64,000 nucleotides of DNA from Tanypteryx hageni (GCA_028673005.1 CM054118.1:64227401-64291400), one strand, 5' to 3'. Shown: positions 49,575-61,301, counted from the stretch's first letter. The notes: generated from the sequence alone by a model not told the origin. Made by a program: numbers and translations.

Positions 49575-50290
49575 TGATTCCCTTGCCACTAAGAAAATAC
49601 GAGAGAGAGGGGGAAGATTGGCTGTAATGTGACACATTACTCTGTTCGGGAATTTTACAGCCGATGGACTAAGGGGTCGTCGCTGCATTGAAGTCCTACG
49701 GTCTACAGAGACGTTTAGCACATGGCATTGATGCCATGAGTAGATTCCCAAATAAAACTGCACGCCAGTGTTGGGCTGAATTTGCAATTTTAACTGCAAT
49801 TGATATTATTGCCAGCAGAAACTCTGCCCTGAAATTGTGAATGGCTTTCAAAGATTACCCGGCATTCAGGGGGAGGTTGAAAAAATAGTTACCCTTGCAA
49901 ATGCTATTGGAGGTGAGAGATTAAGTGATAAGAAATGGGAAGAGGTTAAAGAGCTCACACAGTCCTACCAGAAGGAATTTAAAAAATGAGAATTTGGAAA
50001 CTGAATGACCTCCGATGTGAAAGCTGGCGAATTATCAGAGGAAGAGGAGCAAAGACCTGAATTGGCATGCAAGGGAATAAGAGAGATCCTAAAAGCAGCA
50101 GTGTTTCTCAAAGAGAAGATCGTGCTGGAAGATCCTGACTTTCGAAGAGCTATAAAAAATAAGAGATATATTGACGATGCTATGGATTCCTATGTGCATA
50201 TTTATAAAAGCGTGGAAACCAAAGAGAAACTTAAATTACAATGTTCACCAGGCCATAAACTTCAGCCTCTGCCCAATCCCTCTCATATTT
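49575..50290 (+). pseudogene. Decayed protein-coding sequence (possibly a processed pseudogene)
   Basis: Plus-strand translation gives linked, protein-like blocks broken by stops and frame changes: VVAALKSYGLQRRLAHGIDA (49676 on), QGEVEKIVTLANAIGGERLS then DKKWEEVKELTQSYQKEFKK (49869-49987), and after two stops KAGELSEEEEQRPELACKGI, EILKAAVFLKEKIVLEDPDF and NKRYIDDAMDSYVHIYKSVE, to about 50240. Charged, helix-like composition and continuity suggest a former gene, possibly intronless. The order of helices followed by a short block ending KLQC faintly recalls SMC5/6-complex SUMO ligase (NSE2) proteins, but the zinc-binding residues are not there. I treat the identity as unknown. The frame continuing to 50544 becomes Phe/Leu-rich and is probably not part of it. 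Confidence 0.45.
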
Positions 50291-50544
50291 TGCCAGCTAT
50301 TCTACCAATTAAAAAGTTTCCTCTTAAGAAATTAAATCACTCACTTAAGTTACCTTTTCAGTCGTTTTTGGTGAGATCCTGTCATCTCACATTTTTCTGT
50401 CTTGATGCTTCGTTTTGCTTGTCCAGTACTTTTATTTTGATTTTAGTTAGGAAATTATTTGGCTTTCTACGTTTTTATGAGTTATTATTGAAATTTTTTG
50501 TTAGTTTATGTTATCTAAGTGACATCAAAATTTATATTTCATAG

Positions 50545-51820
50545 CGCAACGGTTACCATTTATAATTTTTTTGGTCCAACATCCAAGACCCTGAAACGTA
50601 ATATCATTTTTCTATTAAATCAACGCCACGCGGATCGCGGAATTGCCGTGCCGGCTGGGGTTACCTGTATGTTGCTAACAAATCGTATCAAGAAATTATT
50701 TTAGATAAGCACTTTTCGAGAACGCGAATGAATGACGCAGTTTTTGCAATAACCTATTTAACTACATGCTTGCTATTAAGCAAATTGGCAGGTTTAATTA
50801 GTCGTATAGCATTTTACGAACACATATATTAAAACAAACGACCAACTACGGTAATGATTCTTTGGACTTAACAAGCAGAAGCTTTAAGCGTATCTTAAAG
50901 GAGGCTGGCGACTAGGAAACATGGGCAAAAGAAAGTTCAACTCAAAATAGACACTAGCTCCCTATAGTTTACTCACTTACAGATAAAATATAACAGAAGT
51001 AGGTAGCACTGCATCTCAATGCTGTGTGACTGCTACGCGATTATCAAGACAGTGAAAAAGGGGAAGTAAGGAGTTGATAATAAACAGCAAGCATTGGAAC
51101 ATAAAAATGTTTAATTTACAAGAGATTAAAGGAAAGATATTTTCACGAGTTCTTCAGAATTAATCGTATGCTCTATGCCTTTAAATGAGCTACTTACGCG
51201 TGGAGAGTTTCACCTTTTTATTTTGTAGATTTCTGATGTTATATACAAACCTTACCTCGTAAAGGTGTATATCTCAAATGCGACTTTAATCTAATCTAAC
51301 AGAGCGATGAAGAAACTAGAAAGAATAAATGTAAACTATACCTTCATCAATCTTAATTGATAATTCATATCAGGAAGTGCAAACAAATTTGCAAACAACT
51401 AAAAACAAGAACTAAAAGGGCATGTTTTCCACTTGGCATAGGAGAACATTTCTCAAGCCTCTCGGCGGAAAAGATTACTTCCGTGATGCGAAGTCAGTTT
51501 TAGACCTTCGCTCCTTTGTGAAGAACGTGAAGTACCTAATAGACATAGGGCACATTTAAGACGCGTTTCAAAATCAAGGATAAGGACGTATCAAAAGAAA
51601 AAATTTAATTTTTTAAAGGTAAAGGATTAGGAGTAATTTACGCTAGTGGCGTAGCAAAACTTCTGAGCGTTTCTAATCACTCATTATTTCCCAGTATATA
51701 ATGATATTTTCAGCTAAAGAAGGAAATAAAAGAAATTGATGGAATAATGTGACCTTAAGATCCTATGCAGAAAGGCATAAGTTGTAGTATTGGGAATAAT
51801 TATGAAACAGGAAAAAATTC
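50545..51820. other. Intergenic, no gene seen
   Basis: No recognised repeat or coding segment. Confidence 0.5.
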
Positions 51821-51891
51821 TGCAATGACCGGGAATCGAACCCGGGTCTTCCACTTGCCAGGCGGATATTCTACCACTGAAGTATAAATAA
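51821..51891 (-). tRNA. tRNA-like relic, glycine-tRNA-like body (pseudogene or SINE head)
   Basis: The minus strand carries ttcagtggtagaat (D arm/A box, as in tRNA-Gly). Next comes a 5 bp anticodon stem tccgc/gtgga around the loop ctggcaa. A perfect T arm with B box follows (ccgggttcgattcccgg), then tcattgca. The loop gives anticodon GGC rather than a glycine anticodon. The 5' acceptor half does not pair with the 3' half; gcaatga would be expected but an A/T-rich sequence is present. It is therefore probably a non-functional copy, or the head of a retroposon. Confidence 0.55.
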
Positions 51892-52673
51892 AATTAACCA
51901 TACTCTCTGAAGTCGACTGTTTAAAGATAGGTTACACAGATATTACTTTAAACACAAAGTAACTTACTGCAAACGGTTCATAAGTATTAGACTTTGCCTA
52001 ATGTGAAATAAAATCGGTACTTTTATGAGATTAAAGTAAGTCAATAAGGCTTTAAAAAGAACAAATACGTGCGTGATGTATTCTGTAAAAAATAACTGGT
52101 AGCCATTTCATCTAAAATGGCTAATCCTTTCAAAAGTTGTATAAACAATAAACATTTATATTATTTTGCTCTAAAGTTTTAACACGAAAACGTTGTCTTG
52201 GGAATAAAAATAAAATTTCGTTTTTTTTCCGTTCAGGAGTTTTAAACTCACATCGGTGCGCGGGTCGCATGAAGGCTCTCGACTAAACCTGCGGACCCCA
52301 TTAATGCAACGTACCAAATCCGAGGGCCGCATTCTACACTTTCCCAGTCCTCAAATTATTTCGTTTTCTTTTGACATTCTATTCCCTTTCCCAAGGGAAG
52401 ACATCGCCCAACCATATGATACGGCCTTATAACCATTCGTTATAAATGGTAGTTTTCGACGTTTATTTTTCTTAATAATCGACGATTAAAATCGACTTTA
52501 ATTATTTGAAAAATCTACGACGGAAACCGACGTTTATTTTAATGCATTTTATAAGGCTTGGTAGTTTTTTATATTTAAATTTCTTAAAAAGCCACATATC
52601 GAGTTTATATTTCCTAAAAATCAAAGACTAATATCGACGTTTTTAAATAGATACATTACATTTATTTTTATTT
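51892..52673. other. Intergenic 5' flank of the LINE
   Basis: Contains aaggcttggtag at 52553-52564 and several 'atcgac' words around it, discussed in the findings. No coding segment. Confidence 0.45.
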
Positions 52674-55235
52674 AGAATATTATGACGATGAAGAAATAGA
52701 TGAAATCTATGAGCAAATTAATGAAATTTACGAAGAAGACGGAAGAGGAAAGGTAAACTGCATAATAATGGGAGATTGGTACAGCATAGTCGGAGAAGGA
52801 CAGGAAGAAAATGTTGTCGGGCAATACGGACTTGGGAAGAGAAATCGAGGAGGGGAGAAACTCGTAGAATTCTGCATCAATAATGACCTTGTAGTGACTA
52901 ATACAGGGTTCAAAAACCATAAACGAAGGTTATACACATGGAAAAGCCCAGGAGATAGAATGAGATGCCAAATAGATTACATCCTTGTAAAACAAAGATT
53001 CAGGAACAGCATAAAGAACGCCAAGGCATTGCAAGGAGCAGACATTGATTCAGATCACAGCCTTCTAATACTTGACGTGAATACAAAGCTCAAACAAATA
53101 AGAAAAACGAGAAGAGAAAGACAGACCTGGGACCTAGAAAAACTGAAAGAAAGGCAGGATGTAGTCAGCATGAAGTTGGAAGAAAACCTAAGAAAGTTGG
53201 AAAACAAACCGAAGACCGTTGATATAGAATGGGATGAAATTAAAACCAGTATCAAGGATACCTTGGATAAAGAGATTGGAAAACAAGAGAAGAAAATCAG
53301 AAAACCATGGATCACGAAGGAAATGCTAGAGAAAATGGATGAGAGACGAAAATGGAAAAACGTTAACACTGAAGAAGGTAGAGCCAACTATAGGCGTATA
53401 AACAATGAGTTGAGAAGGGTAACAGATAAAGCTAGAGAAAATTGGATAAAAGGAAAATGCGATGAAATAGAACAGATGGAGAAGTTAGGACGGTACGATA
53501 TGATGTACGCTAGGGCACTGGAATTAGAAGATAAGAAGTCTAATGGAATTTGTGGTAAAGGAATTATGAATACGGATGGGAAGATAGTCTCAGAAACAAA
53601 GGATGTAGCACAGGTATGGGAAGAATACATTAAGGAATTATACGGCAAACAGGCAGGAGCGGCAAAAATAGAACTGGAAAATGAGGAAAACATTGAAGAA
53701 GACAACTTGGGACCAAGTATTATGGAGAGCGAAGTAGAAAAGGCGATAGTGGAACTAAAGAAGGGGAAAGCCACTGGCAGCGATGGAATACCGGCTGAGA
53801 TACTTAAAGTCATAGGATCAGAAGGACTAAAAGCGATCACGAAATTAATTAATAAGATTTACGACACGGGAGAGTGGCCTCAGGATTTCCTAGAAGTAAC
53901 AATGATCCCTCTAAAGAAGAAGCCAAAAGCAATGCAGTGTAAAGATTACAGAACTATAAGCCTTCTGTCACACACATCGAAGATCATCACGAGGATTCTT
54001 AATAAAAGGCTGGAGAAAAAGGCAGAAGAAATAATGGGGGAAGATCAATTCGGTTTCAGAAAAGGACGAGGAACTAGAGATGCTATAGGAGTAGTTAGAA
54101 TCATATCAGAAAGGGCAATAGAATACAGTCAAGATATCTGCGCATGTTTCGTAGACTGGCAGAAGGCCTTTGATAGAGTAAATTGGGTAAAGTTGATGAA
54201 GATATTAAAGGATATAGGTGTAGACTGGAAAGACAGGAGACTGATTAGGAATCTATATGAGAATCAAGTTGTAAAGGTCAGGTTTGAGAATGTGGACACC
54301 TGCGGAATAAATATCGGTAGAGGAGTAAGACAAGGCTGCTGCCTATCGCCAACCCTATTCAATATATATGGAGAAAGTCTAATGCAAGAAGCTTTAGAAG
54401 GCACAGGGGATTTCAAAATTGGAGGAAGGATTTTAAGAACAGTAAAATACGCAGATGATCAAGTACTTCTAGCAAGAAAGGAAGAGGAGCTACAAAAAAT
54501 GATAAATAGACTAGTGATAACAGGTAGAAAATACGGTATGGAAATAAATACAGAAAAATCCAAGGTCATTCGAATATCGGGTAAAGAAGAGAATCTGAAC
54601 ATAACTATTGGGGGAAAGCCATTAGAACAAGTTTCAGAATATAAATACCTTGGAAGTATCATAACACGAGAGGCAAAATGTACGGATGAGATCAAAACTA
54701 GAATAGGAAAAGCAAAAGCGGCTTTCAGGAGAAAGAAACAACTACTTAAAGGGAATATAAGGAAAGATATCCGCAAGAAGTTGATAAAATGCTACGTATG
54801 GAGTATAGCATTGTATGGGGCAGAAACATGGACGCTAAGGAAAAATGACATCAAATACTTGGAAAGCTTTGAAATGTGGACTTGGAGGAGAATGCTGAAG
54901 ATAAAATGGACAGATAGGATGAAAAACGATGAAGTGCTACGAAGAATAGGAGAGAAGCGAATGATTATACAGACTATTAGAAAGAGGAAGGCTAACTGGG
55001 TTGGACATTACCTGAGGAGAGAGAGTATGATTAAAGACGTGTTAGAAGGAAAACTAGATGGGAAAAGGGAAAGAGGCAGGAAAAGGTTTCAGCTGATAGA
55101 CGATTTGAAAGGGAAAGAGAGTTATCAAGATATGAAGAGGACAGCGGAAAATAGGAGTATATGGAGAACCAGGTTTAACCATGAATAATCACGGACCTGT
55201 CTACGGACAGACTACCTATGATGATGATGATAAAT
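52674..55235 (+). mobile_element. RTE-like non-LTR retrotransposon, 5'-truncated
   Basis: The homologous reading frame is open from about 52674, inside the endonuclease domain, through the reverse transcriptase to the stop at 55186-55188. A short 3' UTR ends in the trinucleotide tail atgatgatgatgataa (about 55219-55234). 5' truncation is typical of target-primed reverse transcription that stopped early. A very short 3' UTR and a simple-repeat tail fit RTE-type elements. I could not identify a target-site duplication. The long frame without stops implies a comparatively recent insertion. Confidence 0.93.
52768..55188 (+). CDS. LINE endonuclease (partial)/reverse transcriptase ORF2-like protein
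   Basis: 806 codons from the first ATG; the same frame is open about 94 bp further upstream, so this ATG is internal to the original protein. The enzyme nicks target DNA and copies element RNA into it. Residues 1-100 are the end of an AP-type endonuclease: GDWYS at the start, QIDYIL near 70 and SDHSLLIL near 95. A Lys/Glu-rich linker runs to about 320. The reverse transcriptase follows: GFRKGRGTRDA near 427, FVDWQKAFD near 460, GVRQGCCLSPTLFN near 519, KYADDQVLLA near 560 and YKYLGS near 626. A conserved tail (NWVGHYLRR near 742, GKRERGRKRF near 766) ends the protein. Most endonucleases of this type have GDWN; here the asparagine position is tyrosine (TAC). With the missing N-terminus, the protein cannot have full endonuclease activity, although the reverse transcriptase motifs look intact. 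Confidence 0.92.
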   Translation: MGDWYSIVGEGQEENVVGQYGLGKRNRGGEKLVEFCINNDLVVTNTGFKNHKRRLYTWKSPGDRMRCQIDYILVKQRFRNSIKNAKALQGADIDSDHSLLILDVNTKLKQIRKTRRERQTWDLEKLKERQDVVSMKLEENLRKLENKPKTVDIEWDEIKTSIKDTLDKEIGKQEKKIRKPWITKEMLEKMDERRKWKNVNTEEGRANYRRINNELRRVTDKARENWIKGKCDEIEQMEKLGRYDMMYARALELEDKKSNGICGKGIMNTDGKIVSETKDVAQVWEEYIKELYGKQAGAAKIELENEENIEEDNLGPSIMESEVEKAIVELKKGKATGSDGIPAEILKVIGSEGLKAITKLINKIYDTGEWPQDFLEVTMIPLKKKPKAMQCKDYRTISLLSHTSKIITRILNKRLEKKAEEIMGEDQFGFRKGRGTRDAIGVVRIISERAIEYSQDICACFVDWQKAFDRVNWVKLMKILKDIGVDWKDRRLIRNLYENQVVKVRFENVDTCGINIGRGVRQGCCLSPTLFNIYGESLMQEALEGTGDFKIGGRILRTVKYADDQVLLARKEEELQKMINRLVITGRKYGMEINTEKSKVIRISGKEENLNITIGGKPLEQVSEYKYLGSIITREAKCTDEIKTRIGKAKAAFRRKKQLLKGNIRKDIRKKLIKCYVWSIALYGAETWTLRKNDIKYLESFEMWTWRRMLKIKWTDRMKNDEVLRRIGEKRMIIQTIRKRKANWVGHYLRRESMIKDVLEGKLDGKRERGRKRFQLIDDLKGKESYQDMKRTAENRSIWRTRFNHE

Positions 55236-55639
55236 TGAAATCCGTCTACTAATATTTTGCTAAATGTGTATACATAACAATTAGACCTCGTATGCCTGAT
55301 GGTTTGTTGCTCTCAAGATTTTGGTGGATGTGCTGTTTTTAATTTCGACCATTTCACCATTCCAACCATCTGGCACAGCTAATTTTCCGGAATAAACCAG
55401 AAAGTTTATTTTACTCGTTAAATCGTCCCACTTATTCACAAAATCTTGGCCATTCGATAATAGAATTAAGGCGACATTAATATAATGCAGTACAACCAAA
55501 AGAATATATTGAAGAAAAAAATCCTTTTTGAGTAACAAACGACGATGAATGTAGACAAGCAGGGGTGTACACGAGTTTTCAGTGGTACAGAAGTGCTTTT
55601 CGTCAAATTCGCCGTAGTATAATCGTATACTAATGTACA

Positions 55640-56035
55640 TATTTGCTATGAAATCGGAAAATTATTTTTCATTATATTGTGGTCGCCCTGCTTTTTTGAC
55701 CCGTTTTAAACATATTCATTTCGTTTTCTCATTCTATACTCGCCCTAAAAATTAAATTTCTTTTAAATCTGTTCAGCCAATACCTTCCAAATTCATAGTT
55801 ACAGAAAAATTCTAACCTTGATATTGTGGTAACCCTGATTAGTCGACACGGTGGAAATATAATATTTTGGTTATTTATTTATATGAAGAATATATATACC
55901 ATATTTGATTAAAATCCATTAGGTCAGTTCTCTAGAAATACGTGTAAAAGAAATATCATTTTACTTTTTACTATGGTAGCCCTGCTCTTTAGCTCCGCTT
56001 TAAACATCTTGATTTCATTATGTTATGTTGTACAA
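55640..56035 (+). mobile_element. Family A, array-only copy
   Basis: Anchor tgtgg (tatgg in the last unit) starts at 55678, 55825 and 55972, spaced exactly 147 bp. Units are of b, a and b type, matching the inverted units at 24230-25080. The left flank ('aatcgtatactaatg', then 'aaattattttt') also matches the sequence next to that array. The X-box part and the hairpin end are missing. Confidence 0.85.
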
Positions 56036-56039
56036 AGAG

Positions 56040-57900
56040 TTCAAAATGCAAATGCACTCAGAGGATGGATTGCAGGTATGACTCCCAAAAATATAGTTTA
56101 TTTCAGTATGTTTGTGAAAATACTATACTGACATCTGACGATCGGCACTCATTTCTCAGTTTGGAAAAACCTTTTTCACCTCGAACGAGATCGAAAGAAG
56201 GCAAAAGAGGCGTTCCCCGACTTTCGCATAAACGGAATATGGCGGTTGATCATATCGCGAAAATGATCCAAGGCGCGTAAGAACTATCGAATCTGATCGG
56301 GGTTAATGGTAGAGAGCAATGAACGGATTATTTTGTTTCGTACCGTACCCGCGTCTTTGGACCTTGCGGCAGCCGAGTATTGGTCCTTGAAACAATGATA
56401 TAAAGAAACTTAAAAAGTCAAGTGTAAGGAATACCGAATTAAGTGTTGCCGTCCGGTATGACAAATACCGATTTTCTTATCCGTTTTAGACCTTTGGAGC
56501 TAAAATACATTGTGCGAATGTGGTAAACCAAATTTAAATATCATGTCACATAACTCCGTGGAAAATTAGTGTTGAAAAATCGACACTTATCGAGGACAAT
56601 TCGATTTCGTCTAATTTCAAATTTTTATCAAGTCGATGATTATCGACATTTATCAATTTAAATCAAATCCTACCAAGCCTAGTTATAAATATACTACATT
56701 CGTAGATTCGGCGTCGAGGCTTAGGTCATTCAGATATGCAAGTTGGGAGAGGGAAGAAAATTCTTCTGTGCCCCAACTGTGCATAGTGTTATGAACGGGA
56801 ATGCGCAATAAACCGCGGTAATTTTATAAGTGCTAATTTTATAAATTTGTAAAAATTTTTAGATTATTTGCACAGATTTGCGTGAAATATACTATAATAA
56901 ATACATCTGAGTTTGGGCCGTGAAGTATAAACTAAATTACTTAGCGGACTGCATAAATGAACAAGTTTAATGGCCCCTGTTTCCGATGGATCGGCAGTAC
57001 TGATTGAATGATATATCCAACTGCCTCGATTTCGTCTTTTGTCACACAAAAGTATCATATACCGTAGCTATTGAATTTAAACCAATGGTATGGCGATTTA
57101 TAGAAGAACATGCGTACTGAAAAACGGAAGGATTTTCTTGTTCTAATAGACGATTTTTTAAAACCAAGAATAACCGATGTCTCTATTCTCTCCGAAATGT
57201 CAGCTGTAAATTTTGTAAGGAGGGAAAGATCAAAAGATAAGGAAATGTGATCGGATTTCTTTGCAAGAAATTCTACGACTTCTACGAAAGCTCGCAAGGT
57301 GAAGAGCACAATGCGTTCCGAGGAAAATCGTTCGGGAGCAGCGTTTATTTCGAAAGAAACGTTTACTTTCCTGTTTCACTATTATGCTTAAGGCGTGTCT
57401 CGTAATGATTATCGCGTGTTTTAACCCGTGACATCAATAAAAGTTTATTTTAGTGCGCGTTATAGTAAATGTCCCAATTACTTCATATATTTGTCAAATG
57501 GAATAAAACCTTTTTACTGTCAACTCAGTTATTTTGTAATTTTTAATTCAAATTCCACAATTTCGTACATCTTGTTTATTTAAACTTAATTTTTTCCCCA
57601 TTTTAATCAATCCAAGTTTTTTGTTTCAGCTCTGTTACAATACATTTATACCAAAACTTGCTTCTTTACACAAAATAACTTAATGTTTGAACATCATTAA
57701 GAGTTCAATCTGTTATTGATTATTATTATTGATTCGTACCAATTATGATTGCAATGTTACAAGGGAAACATAGTTTATTGTAAAGCACTTTATTTATAAG
57801 CTCCCTGGAGATATTTCTTTAAACTATGTTTATGAATTTTTGTCATTTAATCACATGCAACTCAATCGCAAGATGTTAACATTTTTCGATAGTTACTTTT
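56040..57900. other. Intergenic, no gene seen
   Basis: ctaccaagcct at 56670-56680 is the inverse of the motif at 52553-52564. Otherwise no motif, element border or exon-like frame. Confidence 0.45.
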
Positions 57901-57954
57901 TTAACTGTTAAATTGCTATGGTTATGCGATGCTTATTGGATGGAATATCATACA

Positions 57955-58080
57955 AGAAGTGCACGTGTTACTCTAATTATTCCTCTCCCTATCTCATTCG
58001 CTCTGTGGACCAATCGAGATTGTTATCGTGGACGCCAGTTACTCATGACGTCATACACGTCCGTCACCACACGTGGGTCA
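57955..58080. promoter_or_regulatory. CRE flanked by two E-boxes
   Basis: tgacgtca lies at 58046-58053, with cacgtg palindromes at 57962-57967 and 58070-58075, in a locally GC-richer segment. These are binding sites for bZIP (CREB/ATF) and bHLH factors in animals. No gene start can be tied to them, and each motif alone could occur by chance. Confidence 0.3.
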
Positions 58081-58854
58081 GCGAGCTGGGGTCGTCCATC
58101 ACCTGACAGCCTTCGAGGGGACTCTTTCCTCACATTTCGCGCATTCGCGTGAAAAAGCATTGGTAAAAGATTCCGACATAGCGATAATATGAATATGAAA
58201 CGTGAACCGGCCGAGAAAAAGGTGAAAATCAATTAACCAACTAAGATTGATAACCCAACAGACTTGCACCATATTATGTCGTAAAGTCTAAGTCATGACG
58301 ATTTGTGTCTGGTGTCACGGCCACAAAGTGCACTCGCTAATTCTCCATTGTGTCCGTGTGTAGCCTTTAGTAAAAGGTAACCTTTCAAAGCGAACGGCTC
58401 GGTAAATTATTTCTTCGACCCTGCCATCGTGATCGGAAATTCCGAAATTCTTTGATGCCCATCTCTGGCCCCGTGACGCGTTCTCCGTGCCTTTTCACTC
58501 ATCGCTTCTATGAGGGCCATGACACTAATCTATCTGTCGTTGAGGTTGAGCAAAGCTAGACCCGACCGCTCCGTTGATCAAGGTGGGATTCCAGCGGTTG
58601 AATCACAAATGTACGCTTCTAGGATCACGTGGGAGTTGCACATACGCCTTACTGTAAGGGAAGCACGTAAGAAAGTTTACTTTGCAGTATGCTAGGCAGC
58701 GGGAAAAACAGAACAAAACTATGTTTTGTTATAGCTCATGCATGAGACTTTTAATGTTTCCTTTCTAAACGTACGAAAGGAAATTGTCGATAACTTTGAC
58801 GTTGGTTTGATTTAATTTATAATCATTCCTATTTTTACAAAAGTATATTGGTGC
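58081..58854. other. Intergenic, no gene seen
   Basis: Mildly CpG-rich to about 58700, without a recognisable exon. Confidence 0.45.
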
Positions 58855-58905
58855 TCGCTGAATGTAACTTTCTGCGCGCCACGTTGAAAAGGTCGAAAAC
58901 CCCTG
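58855..58905 (-). mobile_element. hAT-like element terminus
   Basis: Read on the minus strand: caggggttttcgaccttttc, then 'aacgtggcgcgcag'. This is a CAGGGGT-type terminus with GC-rich subterminal sequence, as in several hAT MITE families. The other end was not found. Confidence 0.4.
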
Positions 58906-59996
58906 TTTTACATCGATCATTTGAATTACTAAGTTTATAATACTCGCTAAATGAGACGCGTAATAACTTTTGAATTACTTCAGTTATCCTTTAATTTTTT
59001 TAAACCTACAAATCTTCAGAAAATGAATCAAGTTTTTACTGATGATATGTGCGTGTCATGCGGCCTTTGTTGAGAGTTTCTCTCGCGGATCAGAGGGCAT
59101 AAAAAAAAAGAAAAGGTCGCTATGATTATTTTTCTGGTCTCGCTCGATTGTGCGAATTTCGCCAATTTTTCTTATGTGAGTCAAGGCTTTTCGCATACGC
59201 CTGGAAACGTATTCTTGTGCCGTTTCATATGTTTCTCGAGCCGACGCAACCTAGCCGAAGTAATTATATTTTTCTTTGACCTAAAAAAAGATAATATCCT
59301 CCAAAATAAAATATTTTGCTGCGTTCCTCATTCGGCTGACCGTGTATGTGTTAACCAAAGGAGAAAAGTATCTGGATTTTATTTACGAATAAAAATATAT
59401 AAAATAAAAATAATAATAAAATAATGAAAATTGGCTCCGATGGCCAATATGTATCTTTTCCATAACGGAGTAAATGTTCCATATTTTTTCGCGATTCCGA
59501 TAAGTTTCTTTTGACTATTCATTATACGTTCATTGACCACTCGCCACACAGGTCAATTTTAGAAAAAAACGGGAAAGCTGTTGCTACGGATTAACAACGG
59601 CAATGGATAACGTAAAATGCCCCTCTTCAAATATTCAATATTTATTCACTAGAGAGAGAGAGAGAGAAAGTCGTGCGCTAAACTATGCTTCTGGCAGTCG
59701 CGTGCGGTGAGCGATACTACGTCCGGAATATCATTCCCCGATGCGGTTAATTTGACGCGCATATGCCCACCGGCAGAATTTGGACTTCGTATCCTATTTC
59801 GCTGAATATTTAGCTCACTTTTACTCATTGACCGAAGAATGTAAATTGCGGATTGAAGTTTTGCGCAAACTCATTGTTGCGTAATATCCAAGGCTCCAAC
59901 TGCTCTGGCGCTTAATCTTTCCTCGCGCTCATCTTTTTAATTCTTTATGTTTCGAGAGATCAATCTCTTATTAGACTATTTCTCCTTTCCATTGTT
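58906..59996. other. Intergenic with a (GA)n run
   Basis: Contains a short (AG)n microsatellite at 59651-59668. The left SINE target duplication (tcctttccattgtt, 59983-59996) closes the stretch. No gene seen. Confidence 0.5.
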
Positions 59997-60302
59997 TGTC
60001 TGTTTGAGTGCCCAGCCAATTCGCCTCTCTTACAGCACAAATGGGTATCTCAGAGGTAGTGCAATGAATAGCCGAGGAAGGGAGGAGGGAAACCCGGTGC
60101 CTGCTCACACCAGGGGGCCAACGGCTTAACGTCCCTTCCGAAGGACGGAACAGCTGAGTTTGCGCGGTCTCCTCAAACCGCACAAACAGGGGGCCGGGCG
60201 ACCTTAGAAAAATCCTACTTGCGCAGGATTCGTACCCGCTGTCTTTTCAAGCAGCAAGCGAGTAGCAGCCAGCGTCCTAACCACTACACCACCGGCACCC
60301 CT
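59997..60302 (-). mobile_element. tRNA-derived SINE, copy 2, full length
   Basis: The minus strand begins with a tRNA-like head: A-box-like tagtggttaggacgc and B-box-like ggtacgaatcc. The body is shared with copy 1: tgaggagaccgcgcaa, cgtccttcggaagggacg and ttaagccgttggccccct. The 3' tail ends in acaaac. It is bounded by a perfect 14 bp target-site duplication, tcctttccattgtt, at 59983-59996 and 60303-60316. Length is 306 bp against 304 bp for copy 1. The head carries an anticodon-region sequence (ctgctactcgcttgctgctt) different from copy 1. Confidence 0.9.
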
Positions 60303-61230
60303 TCCTTTCCATTGTTAAGGATTTCAATAAACATAACCCTCCATACCTCTATGATTATATTAGTCAATCTGATATTATCGGTTTCTTTCCGACTACATTG
60401 GAAACCGACACGGAAAAATCGTTAGATCTTTCTGAGAGTCGGGATTCAAATTGAAAAGATGGATACCTTTCCCTGAGCCTGGTTTGGCGGCTCGCGCCAT
60501 TCGGCGCCTCAGTCATCGTCAATATGTAACGATTCCGAGCGTGTCTCCTTCTGTCGGCCTCAAACGTAACCCGCATACAAATCGCTCATTATCCTTTTCT
60601 CTCGTCTCGTCATCAATCGTCGGAGCAAACACTTAGAGACTCCATTTTGGACGCGGGCGAAGCGGATTCCGATGCGAGCGATTACTCGGCGTTTTGCATT
60701 ATAAGGGACCGTCCGTCCTCCAAATCACCGAGGTTGATAAACGTATCTCGAAGCTTTCATCGGATGATCACTTCGCCGAAATTATCGGCTCGTGATGTGG
60801 TGCCAGGATATCCTTCGGTGAGAAAGGCATAATTCGATTTTTTTTTAGATGAAACAAGCTTGCGACATTTCCACGATACCAGATATTTCGGGGAAACGCC
60901 GTTTGTTTCACGTCCTCCAAAATAAATAGTCGCGTTGCGGCGGTCGTCAATGGCAACGGGTGGCATTTGAGTTTCGAAATAATCGATTTTGGAAGATAAA
61001 AGAGCGTTTCCAGATCTGGTTTCCTCGCTCACATCGTGTCACCTTGTGTCCTTTCCTCTCTCCCCCACTTCCTCCATTTCCAAATCCCTTCCTCGCTCCA
61101 CTTCCTTTTGATTTTAATTCTCTTCCTGAGGCATTTTGAATTTTCCTTCCTCCATCTCTACTCCGATTCCCAATCCATTTCTCCCCGCCCCCACATTTCT
61201 CCTCTTTTCCTTTCCTAGTCCCGTTTTTAT
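60303..61230. other. Intergenic; C/T-rich tract at 61030-61225
   Basis: Several overlapping frames on both strands; none carries a motif. The final 200 bp are a polypyrimidine tract. Confidence 0.5.
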
Positions 61231-61298
61231 TCCAGATTTGTGTCAAAGATATTTTCTCGGCGTTACGTAGCAAAGTTAGACTCTTCAGGGACGACACG

Positions 61299-61301
<3 letters not shown>

